Source: Thiorhodovibrio frisius (lineage in GTDB: Bacteria; Pseudomonadota; Gammaproteobacteria; Chromatiales; Chromatiaceae). From it: a stretch of 64,000 bases of DNA. The stretch covers positions 3,776,501-3,840,500 of the forward strand of contig NZ_CP121471.1 in assembly GCF_033954835.1 (NCBI RefSeq). The letters are read 5' to 3'. Made by a program: the position numbers and the translations under genes. This document shows, one piece after another, positions 19,958 to 30,869 of the stretch. Numbering within the stretch: position 1 is the first letter of the stretch; each line of letters begins with the position of its first letter. The notes under the pieces are model-generated. The model was given only the letters and a program-made list of their open reading frames with translations, searched no databases and had not been told where the DNA came from.

Positions 19958-21040
19958 ATGGACGACAATCGCAAGAAAGCCCTGGCCGCCGCGCTGGGAC
20001 AGATCGAAAAGCAATTTGGCAAAGGCTCGGTCATGCGCATGGGCGATGCCGGGGCCATTCGCAACATCGAGGTCGTCTCCACCGGCTCCCTGAGCCTGGA
20101 CGTGGCCCTTGGCATCGGCGGTCTGCCGCGCGGGCGCGTCATCGAAATTTACGGCCCGGAGTCATCGGGCAAGACCACTCTAACCCTGCACGCAGTGGCC
20201 GAGATGCAGAAAACCGGTGGTACTGCGGCCTTCGTTGATGCCGAGCATGCGCTTGATCCACAATATGCCGAAAAGCTCGGCGTGAATATGGACGAGCTGC
20301 TGGTCTCCCAGCCCGACACCGGCGAGCAGGCGCTGGAGATCACCGACATGCTGGTGCGCTCCGGCGCGGTCGATCTGGTGGTGATCGACTCGGTTGCGGC
20401 GCTCACGCCCAAGGCGGAAATCGAGGGTGAGATGGGCGACTCCCACGTCGGCCTGCAAGCGCGGCTCATGTCCCAGGCGCTGCGCAAGCTGACGGCCAAC
20501 ATCAAGCGCTCCAACGCCATTGTCATCTTCATCAACCAAATTCGCATGAAGATCGGCGTCATGTTCGGCAGTCCGGAAACCACCACTGGCGGCAACGCGC
20601 TCAAGTTCTACTCCTCAGTGAGACTCGATATCCGCCGCATCGGCTCGCTGAAAAAGGGCGAGGAAGTCATCGGCAACGAGACCAAAGTCAAGGTGGTCAA
20701 AAACAAGGTCGCCCCGCCCTTCAAACAGGTGACTTTCGACATCCTTTATGGCGAGGGCATCTCGCGCGAAGGCGAGATCATCGATCTTGGCGTGGCTGGC
20801 AACATCATCGACAAGTCGGGCGCTTGGTACAGCTACTCCGGCAACCGCATCGGCCAGGGCAAGGACAATGTGCGCAACTATTTAAAGGAAAATCCGGACA
20901 TGGCAGCAGACATCGAGGCCAAAATCCGCGCTCAACTGCTGCCCAGCGCCGAAGCCCTAGAGGCTGAGGACTCCTCCGATGCCGGCGCGGAGCTCCCTCC
21001 GGCCAAGGCCGAGAAGAGCGCCAAACAGGCCGAGACCTGA
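19958..21040 (+). CDS. recA: Recombinase RecA
   Basis: 360 residues. RecA forms the ATP-dependent nucleoprotein filament for homologous recombination and SOS induction. The start [20 protein letters not shown] is chosen from family alignment and the GCGGAGA sequence 5 bases upstream; the frame continues back to 19850 but that stretch is not RecA. Walker [10 protein letters not shown] is at about 66-74, the [21 protein letters not shown] region in two pieces ([19 protein letters not shown]) is intact, and the C-terminal tail is acidic and alanine-rich (EDSSDAGAE). I could not find a clear LexA box upstream. Confidence 0.98.
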   Translation: MDDNRKKALAAALGQIEKQFGKGSVMRMGDAGAIRNIEVVSTGSLSLDVALGIGGLPRGRVIEIYGPESSGKTTLTLHAVAEMQKTGGTAAFVDAEHALDPQYAEKLGVNMDELLVSQPDTGEQALEITDMLVRSGAVDLVVIDSVAALTPKAEIEGEMGDSHVGLQARLMSQALRKLTANIKRSNAIVIFINQIRMKIGVMFGSPETTTGGNALKFYSSVRLDIRRIGSLKKGEEVIGNETKVKVVKNKVAPPFKQVTFDILYGEGISREGEIIDLGVAGNIIDKSGAWYSYSGNRIGQGKDNVRNYLKENPDMAADIEAKIRAQLLPSAEALEAEDSSDAGAELPPAKAEKSAKQAET

Positions 21041-21102
21041 TCCGGACCCGCTGTGGATCGATTGCGCCCCAATGTTCAAGACAGCGTTCAAGGCTCCAGC
21101 GC

Positions 21103-21148
21103 TCATGGTCCCGCCCACCCCGGAGAATGGCTCCCAGTGATTCACGCG
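21103..21148 (+). repeat. F2 repeat copy overlapping the recX start
   Basis: CATGGTCCCGCCCACCCCGG followed by AGAATGGCTCCCAGTGATTCACGCG. The ATG of the longest recX frame (21127) lies inside this repeat. Confidence 0.75.
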
Positions 21149-21696
21149 AATACCGAGACCAAGAGCAGGCTGTGAGTCCCCTGTCACCATCAGGCACGCC
21201 CGCGCAGCCAAGCGAGCCCGCCGTGGAGATCCGCAACCGCGCGCTGCGCCTGCTCAGCCGCCGCGAGCACAGCCGGCTGGAACTCGAGCGCAAGCTCAGA
21301 GGGCACGACGGCCCATCGCAGGCCATTGATGCGGTGCTCGATGCGCTCGAACAGGAAGGCCTGTTGCACGAGGATCGCTTCGTCGAGGCCTATGTGGCGG
21401 AGCGCTTCGACAAAGGCTTCGGCCCGCTGCGCATCCGCTCTGAACTCCAAACCCGGGGCATTGGCGAGACGCTGATTGACCGCCATGTGCGCATTGATGA
21501 CGAAACTTGCTTTGAACTCCTCTGCCGTGCCGACAGCCACTGGATGAAGGTCAATGAAAGGCCTTTTTCCGATGAGCCCGAAGCCGACGCCTGCCGGCGC
21601 GAAACTGCCAAGCGCGCGCGCTTTCTTGAATCGCGCGGCTTTCCCACGCATCTGATCGCCCGGCTGCTTCGCCAGGACGACGCCTTTTCTTTCTGA
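21127..21696 (+). CDS. recX: Regulatory protein RecX
   Basis: Up to 189 residues. It modulates RecA filament stability. Family features: IRNRALRLLSRREHSRLELERKL, EGLLHEDRFVEAYV, KGFGPLRIRSELQTRGI and the C-terminal FLESRGFPTHLIARLLR (each seen as part of the three-helix repeats). The first 8 residues come from an F2 repeat. A GTG at 21172 (residue 16) is a good alternative start, since conserved similarity begins near residue 34. It lies 86 bp after recA, as is typical. Confidence 0.9.
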   Translation: MAPSDSREYRDQEQAVSPLSPSGTPAQPSEPAVEIRNRALRLLSRREHSRLELERKLRGHDGPSQAIDAVLDALEQEGLLHEDRFVEAYVAERFDKGFGPLRIRSELQTRGIGETLIDRHVRIDDETCFELLCRADSHWMKVNERPFSDEPEADACRRETAKRARFLESRGFPTHLIARLLRQDDAFSF

Positions 21697-21735
21697 CGCC
21701 CAATCGACTATTCAGTCCCATAAGACACCTTAAAG

Positions 21736-24339
21736 ATGAACAGCAGCGCCGAGCTTCGCCAAGCCTTTCTCGACTACTTCGCCCAGCAGGACCACACCCT
21801 GGTGCCCAGCAGCCCGCTGGTGCCGGGCAACGATCCCACCCTGCTGTTCACCAACGCCGGCATGGTGCAGTTTAAGGACACCTTTCTCGGTCGCGAAAAG
21901 CGCCCCTACAGCCGCGCCGCCAGCTCGCAATTGTGCGTGCGCGCAGGCGGCAAGCACAACGATCTGGAAAACGTCGGCTACACCGCCCGGCACCATACCT
22001 TCTTTGAGATGCTGGGCAATTTCAGCTTCGGCGACTACTTCAAGCGTGAGGCCATCAACTACGCCTGGAATTTTCTGACTCAGGTCTTGCACCTGCCACC
22101 CGAACGGCTGTGGGTGACGGTCTACACCGAGGATGACGAGGCCGCCGACATCTGGCTCAAGGAGCTGAAGGTCGACCCAACCCGATTCTCGCGCTGCGGT
22201 GAGAAGGACAATTTCTGGTCCATGGGAGATACCGGCCCCTGCGGCCCCTGCTCGGAAATTTTCTACGACCACGGCCCTGAGATCCCCGGCGGCCCGCCCG
22301 GCTCCGAGAATGCCGAAGCCGACCGCTATGTGGAAATCTGGAATCTGGTGTTCATGCAGTTCAATCGCGACGCCAGCGGCCAGCTGAGCCCACTGCCTCG
22401 TCCATCGGTAGATACTGGCATGGGCCTGGAGCGCCTGGCCGCCGTGGTGCAGGGCGTGCATAGCAACTATGAGATCGATCTCTTCCGCAATCTAATCCGC
22501 GCCGCGGCCGAGGCTACCGGCTGCAAAGACCAGAACAGCAAATCCCTGCGCGTGATTGCCGATCACATCCGCTCTGCTGCCTTCCTGATCGCCGATGGTG
22601 TCACCCCTGGCAACGAGGGACGTGGCTATGTGCAGCGGCGCATCATTCGTCGCGCCATCCGCCATGGCTATCAACTCGGCCAGCAACAGCCCTTCTTTTA
22701 TCAATTGGTCGCGCCCCTGGTCGCCGAGATGGGCAGCGCCTACCCGCAACTGGCCGGCAAGCAGGACTACATCGAGCGCGTGCTGCGCACCGAGGAAGAA
22801 CGCTTTGCCGACACGCTCGAGCTGGGCCTGCGGCTGTTCGATGACCTGGTCGCCCAGGCCCGAGGTGGTCAAATTCCTGGCGAAGCGGTATTCAAGCTCT
22901 ATGACACCTACGGATTCCCGGCCGACCTGACCGCCGACCTGGCCCGCGAACGCGGGTTGACGCTCGATCTGGCCGGCTTTGATGCTGAAATGACGCGGCA
23001 GAAAGAGCGCGCACGCGCGGCCAGCCAATTCGGCGGCGCCGCGATGGACCGGATTGAACTCGAGGGCAAGACCGACTTCACCGGCTACGAGGGCACCGAC
23101 GACCAGGGCACCCTGGTGGCGCTCTACCGCGACGGCGAGGAGCGCGACAGCCTGAGCGAAGGCGAAAGCGGCCTGGCGATTCTGGATTTGACACCTTTCT
23201 ATGCCGAGTCCGGCGGCCAAGTGGGCGACACCGGCGTGATCGAGACAGAAAACGCCCGCTTTGAGGTACTCGACACCCAGAAGCACGGCGATGGCGTCAT
23301 TGGTCATCACGGCCGGGTGGTCAGCGGCGAGCTGCAAGTGGGCGACCAGGTCAGCGCCCGGGTCGATGGCGAGCACCGCAGCGCCACCGCCCTGCATCAC
23401 TCCGCCACCCATCTGCTGCATGCGGCCCTGCGCACGGTGCTCGGCGATCACGTCCAGCAACGCGGCTCCCAGGTCGGCTCAGAGCGGCTGCGCTTCGACT
23501 TCTCCCACTTCGAGCCGGTCACGCGCGAGCAGCTGCGCGCCATTGAGCATCTGGTCAATCGCGAGATCCGCAACAACCACATGGTCGAGACCCGCATCAT
23601 GGAGATCGAAGACGCCAAGCGCTCCGGCGCCGTGGCCCTGTTCGGCGAGAAATACGGCGATCAGGTGCGGGTGCTGCGCATGGGGGATTTCTCGGTTGAA
23701 CTCTGTGGTGGCACCCATGTGCGCGCAGTCGGCGACATCGGGCTCTTTAAAATCCTTTCCGAGACCGGCATTTCCTCCGGCGTGCGCCGCATCGAGGCGG
23801 TCGCCGGCGAGCAAGCCCTGCGCTGGGTTGAGGACGAAGAAAGCCGTCTGCAACGCATCGCCGAGCTGGTCAAAGGCTCGCCCGCTGATGTGGATGAAAA
23901 AGTCAGCCAGCTCGCCGAGCGCGCGCGCCGACTGGAGAAAGAGCTCGAACAACTCAAGGGCAAGCTCGCCAGCGCCGCCGGCTCCGAGCTGGCGGATCAG
24001 GCCATCGACATCAACGGGGTCAAGGTGCTGGCCGCCAAGCTTGATGGAGTCGACCCCAAATCCTTGCGCGATACGCTCGATCAGCTCAAGAACAAACTCG
24101 GCTCTGGCGTGCTGGTGCTGGCGACTGAAAACGCCGGCAAGGCCAGTCTGATCGTCGGCGTCACCAAAGACCTGACCGACCGCTTCAAAGCCGGCGACCT
24201 CATTAAAGTGGTTGCCGCCGCTGTTGACGGTAAAGGCGGCGGCCGCCCCGACATGGCCCAGGCCGGCGGCAACAACCCCGCCGCCATCCCGGCATCCCTA
24301 GCGCTGGTTGAGCCCTGGGTGCGCGAACGCGTCCACTAG
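21736..24339 (+). CDS. alaS: Alanyl-tRNA synthetase
   Basis: 867 residues, normal length. It charges tRNA-Ala. The class II catalytic core starts [17 protein letters not shown] with [11 protein letters not shown] and [10 protein letters not shown]-like motif 2 ([11 protein letters not shown]). The editing domain has the zinc ligands HHSATHLLH (about 553) and CGGTH (about 656). The C-terminal DHHA1/C-Ala domain ends with [12 protein letters not shown]. It lies between recX and lysC, as in many gammaproteobacteria. Confidence 0.97.
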   Translation: MNSSAELRQAFLDYFAQQDHTLVPSSPLVPGNDPTLLFTNAGMVQFKDTFLGREKRPYSRAASSQLCVRAGGKHNDLENVGYTARHHTFFEMLGNFSFGDYFKREAINYAWNFLTQVLHLPPERLWVTVYTEDDEAADIWLKELKVDPTRFSRCGEKDNFWSMGDTGPCGPCSEIFYDHGPEIPGGPPGSENAEADRYVEIWNLVFMQFNRDASGQLSPLPRPSVDTGMGLERLAAVVQGVHSNYEIDLFRNLIRAAAEATGCKDQNSKSLRVIADHIRSAAFLIADGVTPGNEGRGYVQRRIIRRAIRHGYQLGQQQPFFYQLVAPLVAEMGSAYPQLAGKQDYIERVLRTEEERFADTLELGLRLFDDLVAQARGGQIPGEAVFKLYDTYGFPADLTADLARERGLTLDLAGFDAEMTRQKERARAASQFGGAAMDRIELEGKTDFTGYEGTDDQGTLVALYRDGEERDSLSEGESGLAILDLTPFYAESGGQVGDTGVIETENARFEVLDTQKHGDGVIGHHGRVVSGELQVGDQVSARVDGEHRSATALHHSATHLLHAALRTVLGDHVQQRGSQVGSERLRFDFSHFEPVTREQLRAIEHLVNREIRNNHMVETRIMEIEDAKRSGAVALFGEKYGDQVRVLRMGDFSVELCGGTHVRAVGDIGLFKILSETGISSGVRRIEAVAGEQALRWVEDEESRLQRIAELVKGSPADVDEKVSQLAERARRLEKELEQLKGKLASAAGSELADQAIDINGVKVLAAKLDGVDPKSLRDTLDQLKNKLGSGVLVLATENAGKASLIVGVTKDLTDRFKAGDLIKVVAAAVDGKGGGRPDMAQAGGNNPAAIPASLALVEPWVRERVH

Positions 24340-24386
24340 CCAATTGCCAATAGCCCACTAGCCACTAACGACTAACCACTTCTTCA
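24340..24386. repeat. Degenerate short direct repeats between alaS and lysC
   Basis: The 47-bp spacer is made largely of CCAATAGC, CCACTAGC, CACTAACG, ACTAACCA-like units. No Shine-Dalgarno sequence for lysC is visible in it. Probably slippage-generated filler. Confidence 0.5.
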
Positions 24387-25625
24387 ATGTCACTGATCGT
24401 TCAAAAATACGGCGGCACCTCGGTTGGCAGTATCGAGCGCATCCAGCATGTCGCCTCCCGCGTCAAACAAGCCACAGACCAAGGGCACAGTCTGGTCGTG
24501 GTGGTCTCCGCCATGTCTGGCGAGACCGACCGCCTGCTCGGACTGGCTAAAGCCATACAGGCCGTCCCCGCCCCGCGCGAGCTTGACGTACTGCTATCCA
24601 CCGGTGAGCAGGTCACCATCGCCCTGCTCAGCATGGCGCTTGAGGCCATCGGCTGTCCGGCGCGCTCCTACACCGGCGCCCAGGTGCACATGCTCACCGA
24701 CAGCGCGCATAACAAAGCCCGCATTCGCGACATCGACGCCGCCCGGGTGCGCGCCGATCTCGATGCCGGGCGTGTGGTAGTGGTCGCCGGCTTTCAAGGC
24801 GTTGACGAACAGGGCGATATCACCACCCTCGGGCGCGGCGGCTCGGATACCTCGGCGGTGGCCATGGCCGCCGCGCTCAAGGCCGACGAGTGCCAAATTT
24901 ATACCGATGTCGATGGGGTCTACACCACTGACCCACGCATCGAACCCCATGCGCGCAAGCTCGAACGCATCACCTTCGAGGAAATGCTTGAAATGGCCAG
25001 CCTCGGCTCCAAGGTGTTGCAAATTCGCGCGGTCGAGTTTGCCGGAAAATACCGCGTGCCCCTGCGTGTGCTCTCAAGCTTTACCGAAGGCGCAGGCACC
25101 CTGATCACTTTCGAGGACGACACTGTGGAAGACGCCCAGATCGCCGGCATTGCCTTCGCCCGCGACGAAGCCAAACTCACCATTCTTGGCGTGCCAGATC
25201 AGCCCGGCATCGCCCATCGCATTCTCGGCCCCGTCTCAAACGCCAACATCGAAGTCGACATGATCGTGCAGAACGTCGCCGCCGATCAGCGCACGACCGA
25301 CTTCACCTTCACCGTGCACCGCAACGACTACGACAAGGCCATGGCCATTCTGCACGACACCTGCGCCGGCCTGAACGCCCGCGAGGTACTTGGCGACCCG
25401 GCCATTGTCAAAATCTCGCTGGTGGGCGTGGGCATGCGCTCCCATGCCGGCATCGCCAGTCGCATGTTCGAGGCGCTGGCGGTCGAGGGTATCAACATCC
25501 GCATGATCTCAACCTCCGAGATCAAAATCTCCGTGGTGGTCGATGAGAAATACCTCGAACTCGGCGTGCGTTCGCTGCATAAGGCCTTTGGGCTTGATCA
25601 GGCCGGCGAAGGCAAAACGACTTGA
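24387..25625 (+). CDS. lysC: Aspartate kinase
   Basis: 412 residues, the usual size of a monofunctional aspartokinase that phosphorylates aspartate at the head of Lys/Thr/Met synthesis. It starts LIVQKYGGTSVGS (kinase signature) with GRGGSDTSAVA and the YTDVDGVYTTDPR substrate region in two parts (YTDVDGVYTTDP). Two C-terminal ACT domains (about 265-410; LGVPDQPGIAHRIL and SLVGVGMRSHAGI) suggest lysine or threonine feedback. Such genes can contain an internal start for a beta subunit; I did not see an obvious one. Confidence 0.96.
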   Translation: MSLIVQKYGGTSVGSIERIQHVASRVKQATDQGHSLVVVVSAMSGETDRLLGLAKAIQAVPAPRELDVLLSTGEQVTIALLSMALEAIGCPARSYTGAQVHMLTDSAHNKARIRDIDAARVRADLDAGRVVVVAGFQGVDEQGDITTLGRGGSDTSAVAMAAALKADECQIYTDVDGVYTTDPRIEPHARKLERITFEEMLEMASLGSKVLQIRAVEFAGKYRVPLRVLSSFTEGAGTLITFEDDTVEDAQIAGIAFARDEAKLTILGVPDQPGIAHRILGPVSNANIEVDMIVQNVAADQRTTDFTFTVHRNDYDKAMAILHDTCAGLNAREVLGDPAIVKISLVGVGMRSHAGIASRMFEALAVEGINIRMISTSEIKISVVVDEKYLELGVRSLHKAFGLDQAGEGKTT

Positions 25626-25730
25626 AGCAGGGCCGCCCCCTGATGACGCATGCCCTCGCGCAACCCGTTCTCGCGCTATCTGAACCGGGTTATTTTTGAC
25701 CAGACCAGACTGAAACATTGCGATTCCAGG

Positions 25731-25758
25731 CTATTGTTCAACTGTAACAATTGTTACA
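25731..25758. promoter_or_regulatory. Perfect 16-bp palindrome upstream of csrA
   Basis: TGTAACAATTGTTACA occupies 25743-25758, a perfect inverted repeat. It overlaps a second imperfect one, ATTGTT then CAACTGT then AACAAT (25733-25751). It lies about 150 bp before csrA in an otherwise empty 285-bp leader, consistent with a dimeric repressor or activator site. The factor is unknown. Confidence 0.55.
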
Positions 25759-25910
25759 CTCGCACTGGCAGATCATTGATCGCCATCCGCAAGGCACGCG
25801 ATCCCCACTTCAAGCCCGGCGCCACTGAGCACGACCCAGAGGCGCCCGACTCGAAAACCGGAAGACAGGGATCGCACCGCAAATAAAAGGGAAAACAGGG
25901 AGATACAACA

Positions 25911-26135
25911 ATGCTGATATTGACCCGCCGGGTCGGCGAAACGCTTATGATCGGTGACGAGGTCACAGTGACCGTCCTGGGCGTCAAAGGCAATCAGGTT
26001 CGCATCGGCGTCAACGCCCCCAGAGATGTCGCGGTGCATCGCGAGGAAATCTACGAACGCATCAAGCGCGAGCAGACACCTTCGACGGACGCCCCCACCG
26101 ACTCCGACCAAGCGGAGTTTTTACCCGAGAGCTAG
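25911..26135 (+). CDS. csrA: Carbon storage regulator CsrA (RsmA)
   Basis: 74 residues. This RNA-binding dimer recognises GGA-containing leaders and controls translation. The sequence is canonical: [31 protein letters not shown], and the [10 protein letters not shown] helix with Arg44-equivalent present. The tail after about residue 60 is polar and variable. GGGAG lies 9 bases before the ATG. The order alaS-lysC-csrA is the classical one; the tRNA-Ser found next in some relatives is absent here. Confidence 0.97.
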   Translation: MLILTRRVGETLMIGDEVTVTVLGVKGNQVRIGVNAPRDVAVHREEIYERIKREQTPSTDAPTDSDQAEFLPES

Positions 26136-26190
26136 GATCGCTGCGCCCTCTGCGGGCATCTCCACAAAACATTCGCTGATCAACTCACGC

Positions 26191-26220
26191 CCGCGCGGCC
26201 GATGTCTCGCCGCCGCGCGG
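26191..26220 (+). terminator. Strong GC hairpin downstream of csrA
   Basis: CCGCGCGGC and GCCGCGCGG form a perfect 9-bp stem around a 12-base loop, followed about 15 bases later by a T/C-rich stretch (CTTGTTTCCTCTCTC). It is a good candidate for csrA transcription termination, though the U-tract is not immediate. Confidence 0.5.
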
Positions 26221-26340
26221 ACGATTGAGCTTGTTTCCTCTCTCAGGGTTCGGGGCCAAGCGGTGCAGAGCGCTCTGGGATAGGCATTGATATGCGGACT
26301 CCGCGCCAACCCGCAATCTCCCCCTAGCGACACATCCACC

Positions 26341-27615
26341 ATGCAAGAAGTCGTTCTGATCGAGGTCACCGGGCGCGACCGCCCCGGCATTACCATGACC
26401 CTGACTCAAGCCCTGGCGCGCGACCAGGTGCGTATTCTCGACATTGGCCAGTCGGTTATTCACAACACCCTGGCGCTCGGCATCCTGGTCGAGTTGCCCA
26501 CCGACAGCGGCGGCTGTCAGGTATTTCGCGAACTGCTGTTCGCTGCCCATCGCCTGGGACTGGATGCGCGCTTCACCCCGATTGAATCCGACGCCTACGA
26601 AGACTGGGTGCGCGAGCAGGGCCAGCCGCGTCACATCCTGACCCTGCTTGGCGCCGTGATCAATGCCGAGCACATCGCCCAAGTCGCTGCCGTGGTCAGC
26701 CGTCACGGGCTCAATATCGATCAAATTACCCGTCTATCGGGGCGCATTTCCCAGCGCCCGGAAGCTGCGCACCATAGCCAAGCCGCACCCGGAACCCGCC
26801 CCGCCTGCGTGGAGCTTTGGCTGCGCGGTCCAGTGCCGGACATCTCCGCCCTGCATGCCAGCTTTCTGCAACTCGGCAGCCAACTTGATGTCGACATTGC
26901 CATTCAGGAAGACGACATCTTCCGCCGCAACCGCCGGCTGGTGTGCTTCGACATGGACTCTACCCTGATCCAGACCGAAGTCATCGACGAGCTGGCCACC
27001 GCTGCCGGAGTTGGCCAACAGGTTGCCGCCATCACTGAACGAGCCATGCGCGGGGAGTTGGATTTCGGCGCCAGCTTTCGCGAACGCGTCGCCCTGCTTA
27101 AGGGACTGGAAGAATCCGTGCTGGCCGGAATCGCTGCGCGTCTGCCGATCACCCCAGGTGCGGAGCGGCTGATCCAGAGTTTAAAAGCGCTTGGCTATCG
27201 CATCGCCATCCTCTCCGGCGGCTTTACCTATTTCGCCGAGCATCTCAAGCAGCGCCTCGGCATCGACATCGTCCATGCCAACCCGCTTGATAGTAAGGAC
27301 GGCCGCCTGACCGGCGAAGTCACCGCCCCCATCGTCGATGGCGCGCGCAAAGCGCAACTCCTGCGCGAGATAGCAACGCAGGAAGGCATCCGCTTGGAGC
27401 AAGTCATCGCCGTCGGCGACGGCGCCAACGACCTACCCATGCTCGCCATCGCCGGCCTCGGCATCGCCTTTCATGCCAAACCGCTCGTCAAGGAACAGGC
27501 CAGACACTCGCTGGCCGCCGTTGGGCTTGATGGCATTCTCTACCTGCTCGGCATGCGCGACCGGGATCTAGAACACCTGAGCGTGAAACAGCAGCTTTCT
27601 GCCGAGACCCTTTGA
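26341..27615 (+). CDS. serB: Phosphoserine phosphatase SerB
   Basis: 424 residues. It removes phosphate from phosphoserine in serine synthesis. I start at ATG 26341 (MQEVVLIEVTGRDRPG) because the ACT domain begins there; the frame extends 18 codons further without similarity. Two ACT-like domains (about 1-200) precede a HAD phosphatase with CFDMDSTLIQTE, ILSGGFTYFAE and GDGANDLPMLAIAGLGIAF. The stop codon and last few residues (AETL) coincide with the right end of a short F1 repeat, so the repeat appears to have defined the C-terminus. Confidence 0.95.
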   Translation: MQEVVLIEVTGRDRPGITMTLTQALARDQVRILDIGQSVIHNTLALGILVELPTDSGGCQVFRELLFAAHRLGLDARFTPIESDAYEDWVREQGQPRHILTLLGAVINAEHIAQVAAVVSRHGLNIDQITRLSGRISQRPEAAHHSQAAPGTRPACVELWLRGPVPDISALHASFLQLGSQLDVDIAIQEDDIFRRNRRLVCFDMDSTLIQTEVIDELATAAGVGQQVAAITERAMRGELDFGASFRERVALLKGLEESVLAGIAARLPITPGAERLIQSLKALGYRIAILSGGFTYFAEHLKQRLGIDIVHANPLDSKDGRLTGEVTAPIVDGARKAQLLREIATQEGIRLEQVIAVGDGANDLPMLAIAGLGIAFHAKPLVKEQARHSLAAVGLDGILYLLGMRDRDLEHLSVKQQLSAETL

Positions 27616-27655
27616 GATTTCGGCCCAAAACCGAAAGTCAGCTTGCGATTGGTAC
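27598..27655 (-). repeat. F1 short form (58 bp, reverse), overlapping the serB stop
   Basis: Reverse reading gives TACCAATCGCAAGCTGACTT, then TCGGTTTTGGGCCGAAATC and TCAAAGGG. Both outer ends of the F1 element are kept and the centre is missing, with the junction TTTTGGG/CCGAAATC. The same junction is seen at 42605-42661. Confidence 0.8.
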
Positions 27656-27729
27656 ATCCTCCGCAAAGCCCAGGACCATGGACCTTAGCCGCTAGAGTCG
27701 AACACCACCCAAGGTCGCCACCCGGCAGA

Positions 27730-28440
27730 TCAGGAGGGTGCAGAGCCCTTGCTTTGCGAAGCAAGCCAGGAGCGCGCGCATTCCCACAGCCGATAACTCC
27801 AGTCAAGCGTCTTAAGCAGCGTGACCAGCACCACCGCGAGCACCGGCGCATGCAGGAGCAGACATAGGCTGACCAGGGCATAGAGGGTGAAGATGTCGAA
27901 CCCAGGCATCAGTCCGCGATCCATGAACCACTTTTTCCAACGGCTGCGGACCAGCGGATAACGGCGCGCGCAGGGCGTGATGACCCAGGCAACTAGGGCC
28001 AGGTCAAGATAGAGGGTCGCCAGCATGGCTAGACCAAGCCAGGCCGGCACATGGGCCACCACCACCAGGACGACAAAAAGCACAAAGCGCACCAGTTGAT
28101 CGCTGAGCTGATCGAGCCGATGGCCGATGGTGCTACAGCACTGGTGGTAACGGGCCAGGTTGCCATCGACGCCGTCGAGCAGATGGTGGAGCTGAAGCAG
28201 CACTGCGGCGGCGACAAACCAATGCGCCGCCAGTGCCCCGGCGGCGGCCAGGCCGGCGGCGGCGGAGAGCGCAGTTGCCTGGTTGGGCGAGAAACCGAGA
28301 CGATCCGCCGCCCAGGTCAGCAGGGTGTCGAGCCGATGGGCGTAGTAGCGGTTGATCGGATATTCATAAGGGCGACGCGGCTCGGGATGGTAGCGCGCAT
28401 CCAGGCGCGCATAGCCATCGCGGAGCCGCTGCCAGAGCAT
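27730..28440 (-). CDS. CDP-alcohol phosphatidyltransferase family membrane protein
   Basis: 236 residues with about six hydrophobic helices. The full signature of the family, DG-x2-AR-x8-G-x3-D-x3-D, is present in DGNLARYHQCCSTIGHRLD followed by QLSD, so the CDP-alcohol binding and catalytic aspartates are all kept. It transfers a phosphoalcohol from a CDP-alcohol in phospholipid or related synthesis; the acceptor is unknown. It starts 3 bp after the leuB stop, so it is probably cotranscribed with the leucine operon, although the function seems unrelated. Confidence 0.85.
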   Translation of the reverse strand: MLWQRLRDGYARLDARYHPEPRRPYEYPINRYYAHRLDTLLTWAADRLGFSPNQATALSAAAGLAAAGALAAHWFVAAAVLLQLHHLLDGVDGNLARYHQCCSTIGHRLDQLSDQLVRFVLFVVLVVVAHVPAWLGLAMLATLYLDLALVAWVITPCARRYPLVRSRWKKWFMDRGLMPGFDIFTLYALVSLCLLLHAPVLAVVLVTLLKTLDWSYRLWECARSWLASQSKGSAPS

Positions 28441-28443
28441 GGC

Positions 28444-29529
<1,086 letters not shown>

Positions 29530-29547
29530 AGGATGGTTTCTCCGTTC

Positions 29548-29622
29548 GGTTCAGGTCGCGTTGGGCCAGATCGGGCCAAATCGGGTCAGGTCGGGTCGAA
29601 TCAGGCCGGGGTCGAGTCGGGC
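29548..29622. repeat. Degenerate decamer repeats between leuB and the Uma2 gene
   Basis: Successive units GGGCCAGATC, GGGCCAAATC, GGGTCAGGTC and GGGTCGAATC run from 29563 in 10-bp steps. They are preceded and followed by looser variants. The stop codon of the Uma2 gene (29601-29603) and its last residues fall inside the array. Confidence 0.75.
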
Positions 29623-30206
29623 ATGTCCGGGAGCCGGACATCTTCATAGAGATCGGCGAGCCGCAGCTCGCAGCTTACCGGCGGGCAGTCGATTAGGATT
29701 CGCGCATCCGGGGCGTTCAGGCGCTGATGCACCCAACCGCCACTCGATGTGGCTGAGGCATCCCGCCGCCAGTGTTCCACCAGCAGGCGATCCTGAGCAA
29801 TGATCAAATAATGGCGCAACGACTCAAGCTGACGGTAACCAAGCAATTTTTCCCGTCTGTCGATGTGTTGCGTACTCGCAGACAGCACCTCGGCAATCAA
29901 GCAAGGAGCTGATTTCACAGTCGCTTGGGAGTCATAGCCCTCGCAGCTCAGCATCACATCCGGATAGTAATAAGCCTCTTGCGCCGGTACCGAGACCTTC
30001 ATGTCGTTGATGAAAAGCCCGCATGCTTTGCCGCGTGTCGCGTTGCGGAGGTGAAAAAACAAATTTCCCGCCACCCGATTATGTGCCTCGCTCGCGCCGG
30101 TCATCGCGAAGACCTGGCCAGCGACATACTCGTGTTTCACCTCGCTGACGCATTCTCCGTCTAAGTACTCCTCCACGCTAATTAGACGCTCTTCCGCTGC
30201 CAGCAT
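29601..30206 (-). CDS. Uma2 family (DUF820) PD-(D/E)XK nuclease-fold protein
   Basis: 201 residues. Uma2 features: an N-terminal S.EEYL..E..SE.KHEYV.G..., GASEAHNRVAGNLFFHL, the PDVMLSCE acid, the LIAEVLSASTQHIDRREKL catalytic E-x-L...D..K stretch, and LRHYLIIAQDR. The putative nuclease residues are intact. Such genes are numerous in cyanobacteria and purple bacteria; their role is unknown. It sits in the middle of the leucine operon, 15 bp after leuD, and its 3' end is in a decamer repeat, which suggests it was inserted there. Confidence 0.88.
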   Translation of the reverse strand: MLAAEERLISVEEYLDGECVSEVKHEYVAGQVFAMTGASEAHNRVAGNLFFHLRNATRGKACGLFINDMKVSVPAQEAYYYPDVMLSCEGYDSQATVKSAPCLIAEVLSASTQHIDRREKLLGYRQLESLRHYLIIAQDRLLVEHWRRDASATSSGGWVHQRLNAPDARILIDCPPVSCELRLADLYEDVRLPDMPDSTPA

Positions 30207-30221
30207 GTCAGCCTCCCGCCA

Positions 30222-30866
30222 TCAGGCGAATAGCCAGGGCGCCTCGGTGGCGCGGCGTTGTTCATAGGCGGCGATGGCATCGGCATGTTCCAGCGTCAGG
30301 CCGATGTCGTCCAGGCCGTGGATCAGGCAGTGGTGATGGTGGGGGTCGATGTCGATTTCGATGTGCGCGCGACCATCTGGGCTGAGCTTGAGGTTGTGCA
30401 GATCGACATCGATGGTCAAAGGTGCATCACCACTGGCCAGGGTGAAGAGTTCATCAATCAGCGCCTCGTCGAGCACCACCGGCAGGATGCCGTTTTTGGT
30501 CGCATTTTGATGAAAGATGTCGGCAAAGCTCGGCGCGATCAGCACCCGAAAGCCATAATCAGCCAGCGCCCAAGGGGCGTGCTCACGCGAGGAACCGCAG
30601 CCGAAGTTACGGCGTGCAAGCAGGATTTTTGCGCCCTGATAGCGCGGATCATTCAACACGAAGTCCGGATTGATAGGCCGGTTGGTGCAGTCCATTCCTG
30701 GCTCACCGTGATCAAGATAGCGCCATTCATCGAACAGATAGGGGCCGAAGCCGGTGCGCTGAATAGACTTCAGGAACTGTTTGGGGATGATGGCATCGGT
30801 ATCGACATTGGCCCGGTCGAGCGGCACCACGACGCTGCTGAAATTCTCAAAAGGCTGCATGGGCAT
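30222..30866 (-). CDS. leuD: 3-Isopropylmalate dehydratase small subunit
   Basis: 214 residues. The swivel-domain subunit pairs with LeuC to isomerise 2- to 3-isopropylmalate. Motifs: [34 protein letters not shown], and [21 protein letters not shown]. Two in-frame ATGs (30866 and 30860) are possible. It begins 3 bp after leuC, so translational coupling is likely. Confidence 0.97.
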   Translation of the reverse strand: MPMQPFENFSSVVVPLDRANVDTDAIIPKQFLKSIQRTGFGPYLFDEWRYLDHGEPGMDCTNRPINPDFVLNDPRYQGAKILLARRNFGCGSSREHAPWALADYGFRVLIAPSFADIFHQNATKNGILPVVLDEALIDELFTLASGDAPLTIDVDLHNLKLSPDGRAHIEIDIDPHHHHCLIHGLDDIGLTLEHADAIAAYEQRRATEAPWLFA

Positions 30867-30869
30867 GGC

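Noticed and set aside
26136-26340. tRNA-Ser downstream of csrA, as in some relatives
   Set aside because: No acceptor/T-arm pairing or GTTCRANNC in the right place; only a simple GC hairpin is present.
29548-29622. CRISPR-like array between leuB and Uma2
   Set aside because: Units are 10 bp and contiguous, with no spacers; it is a simple degenerate tandem repeat.
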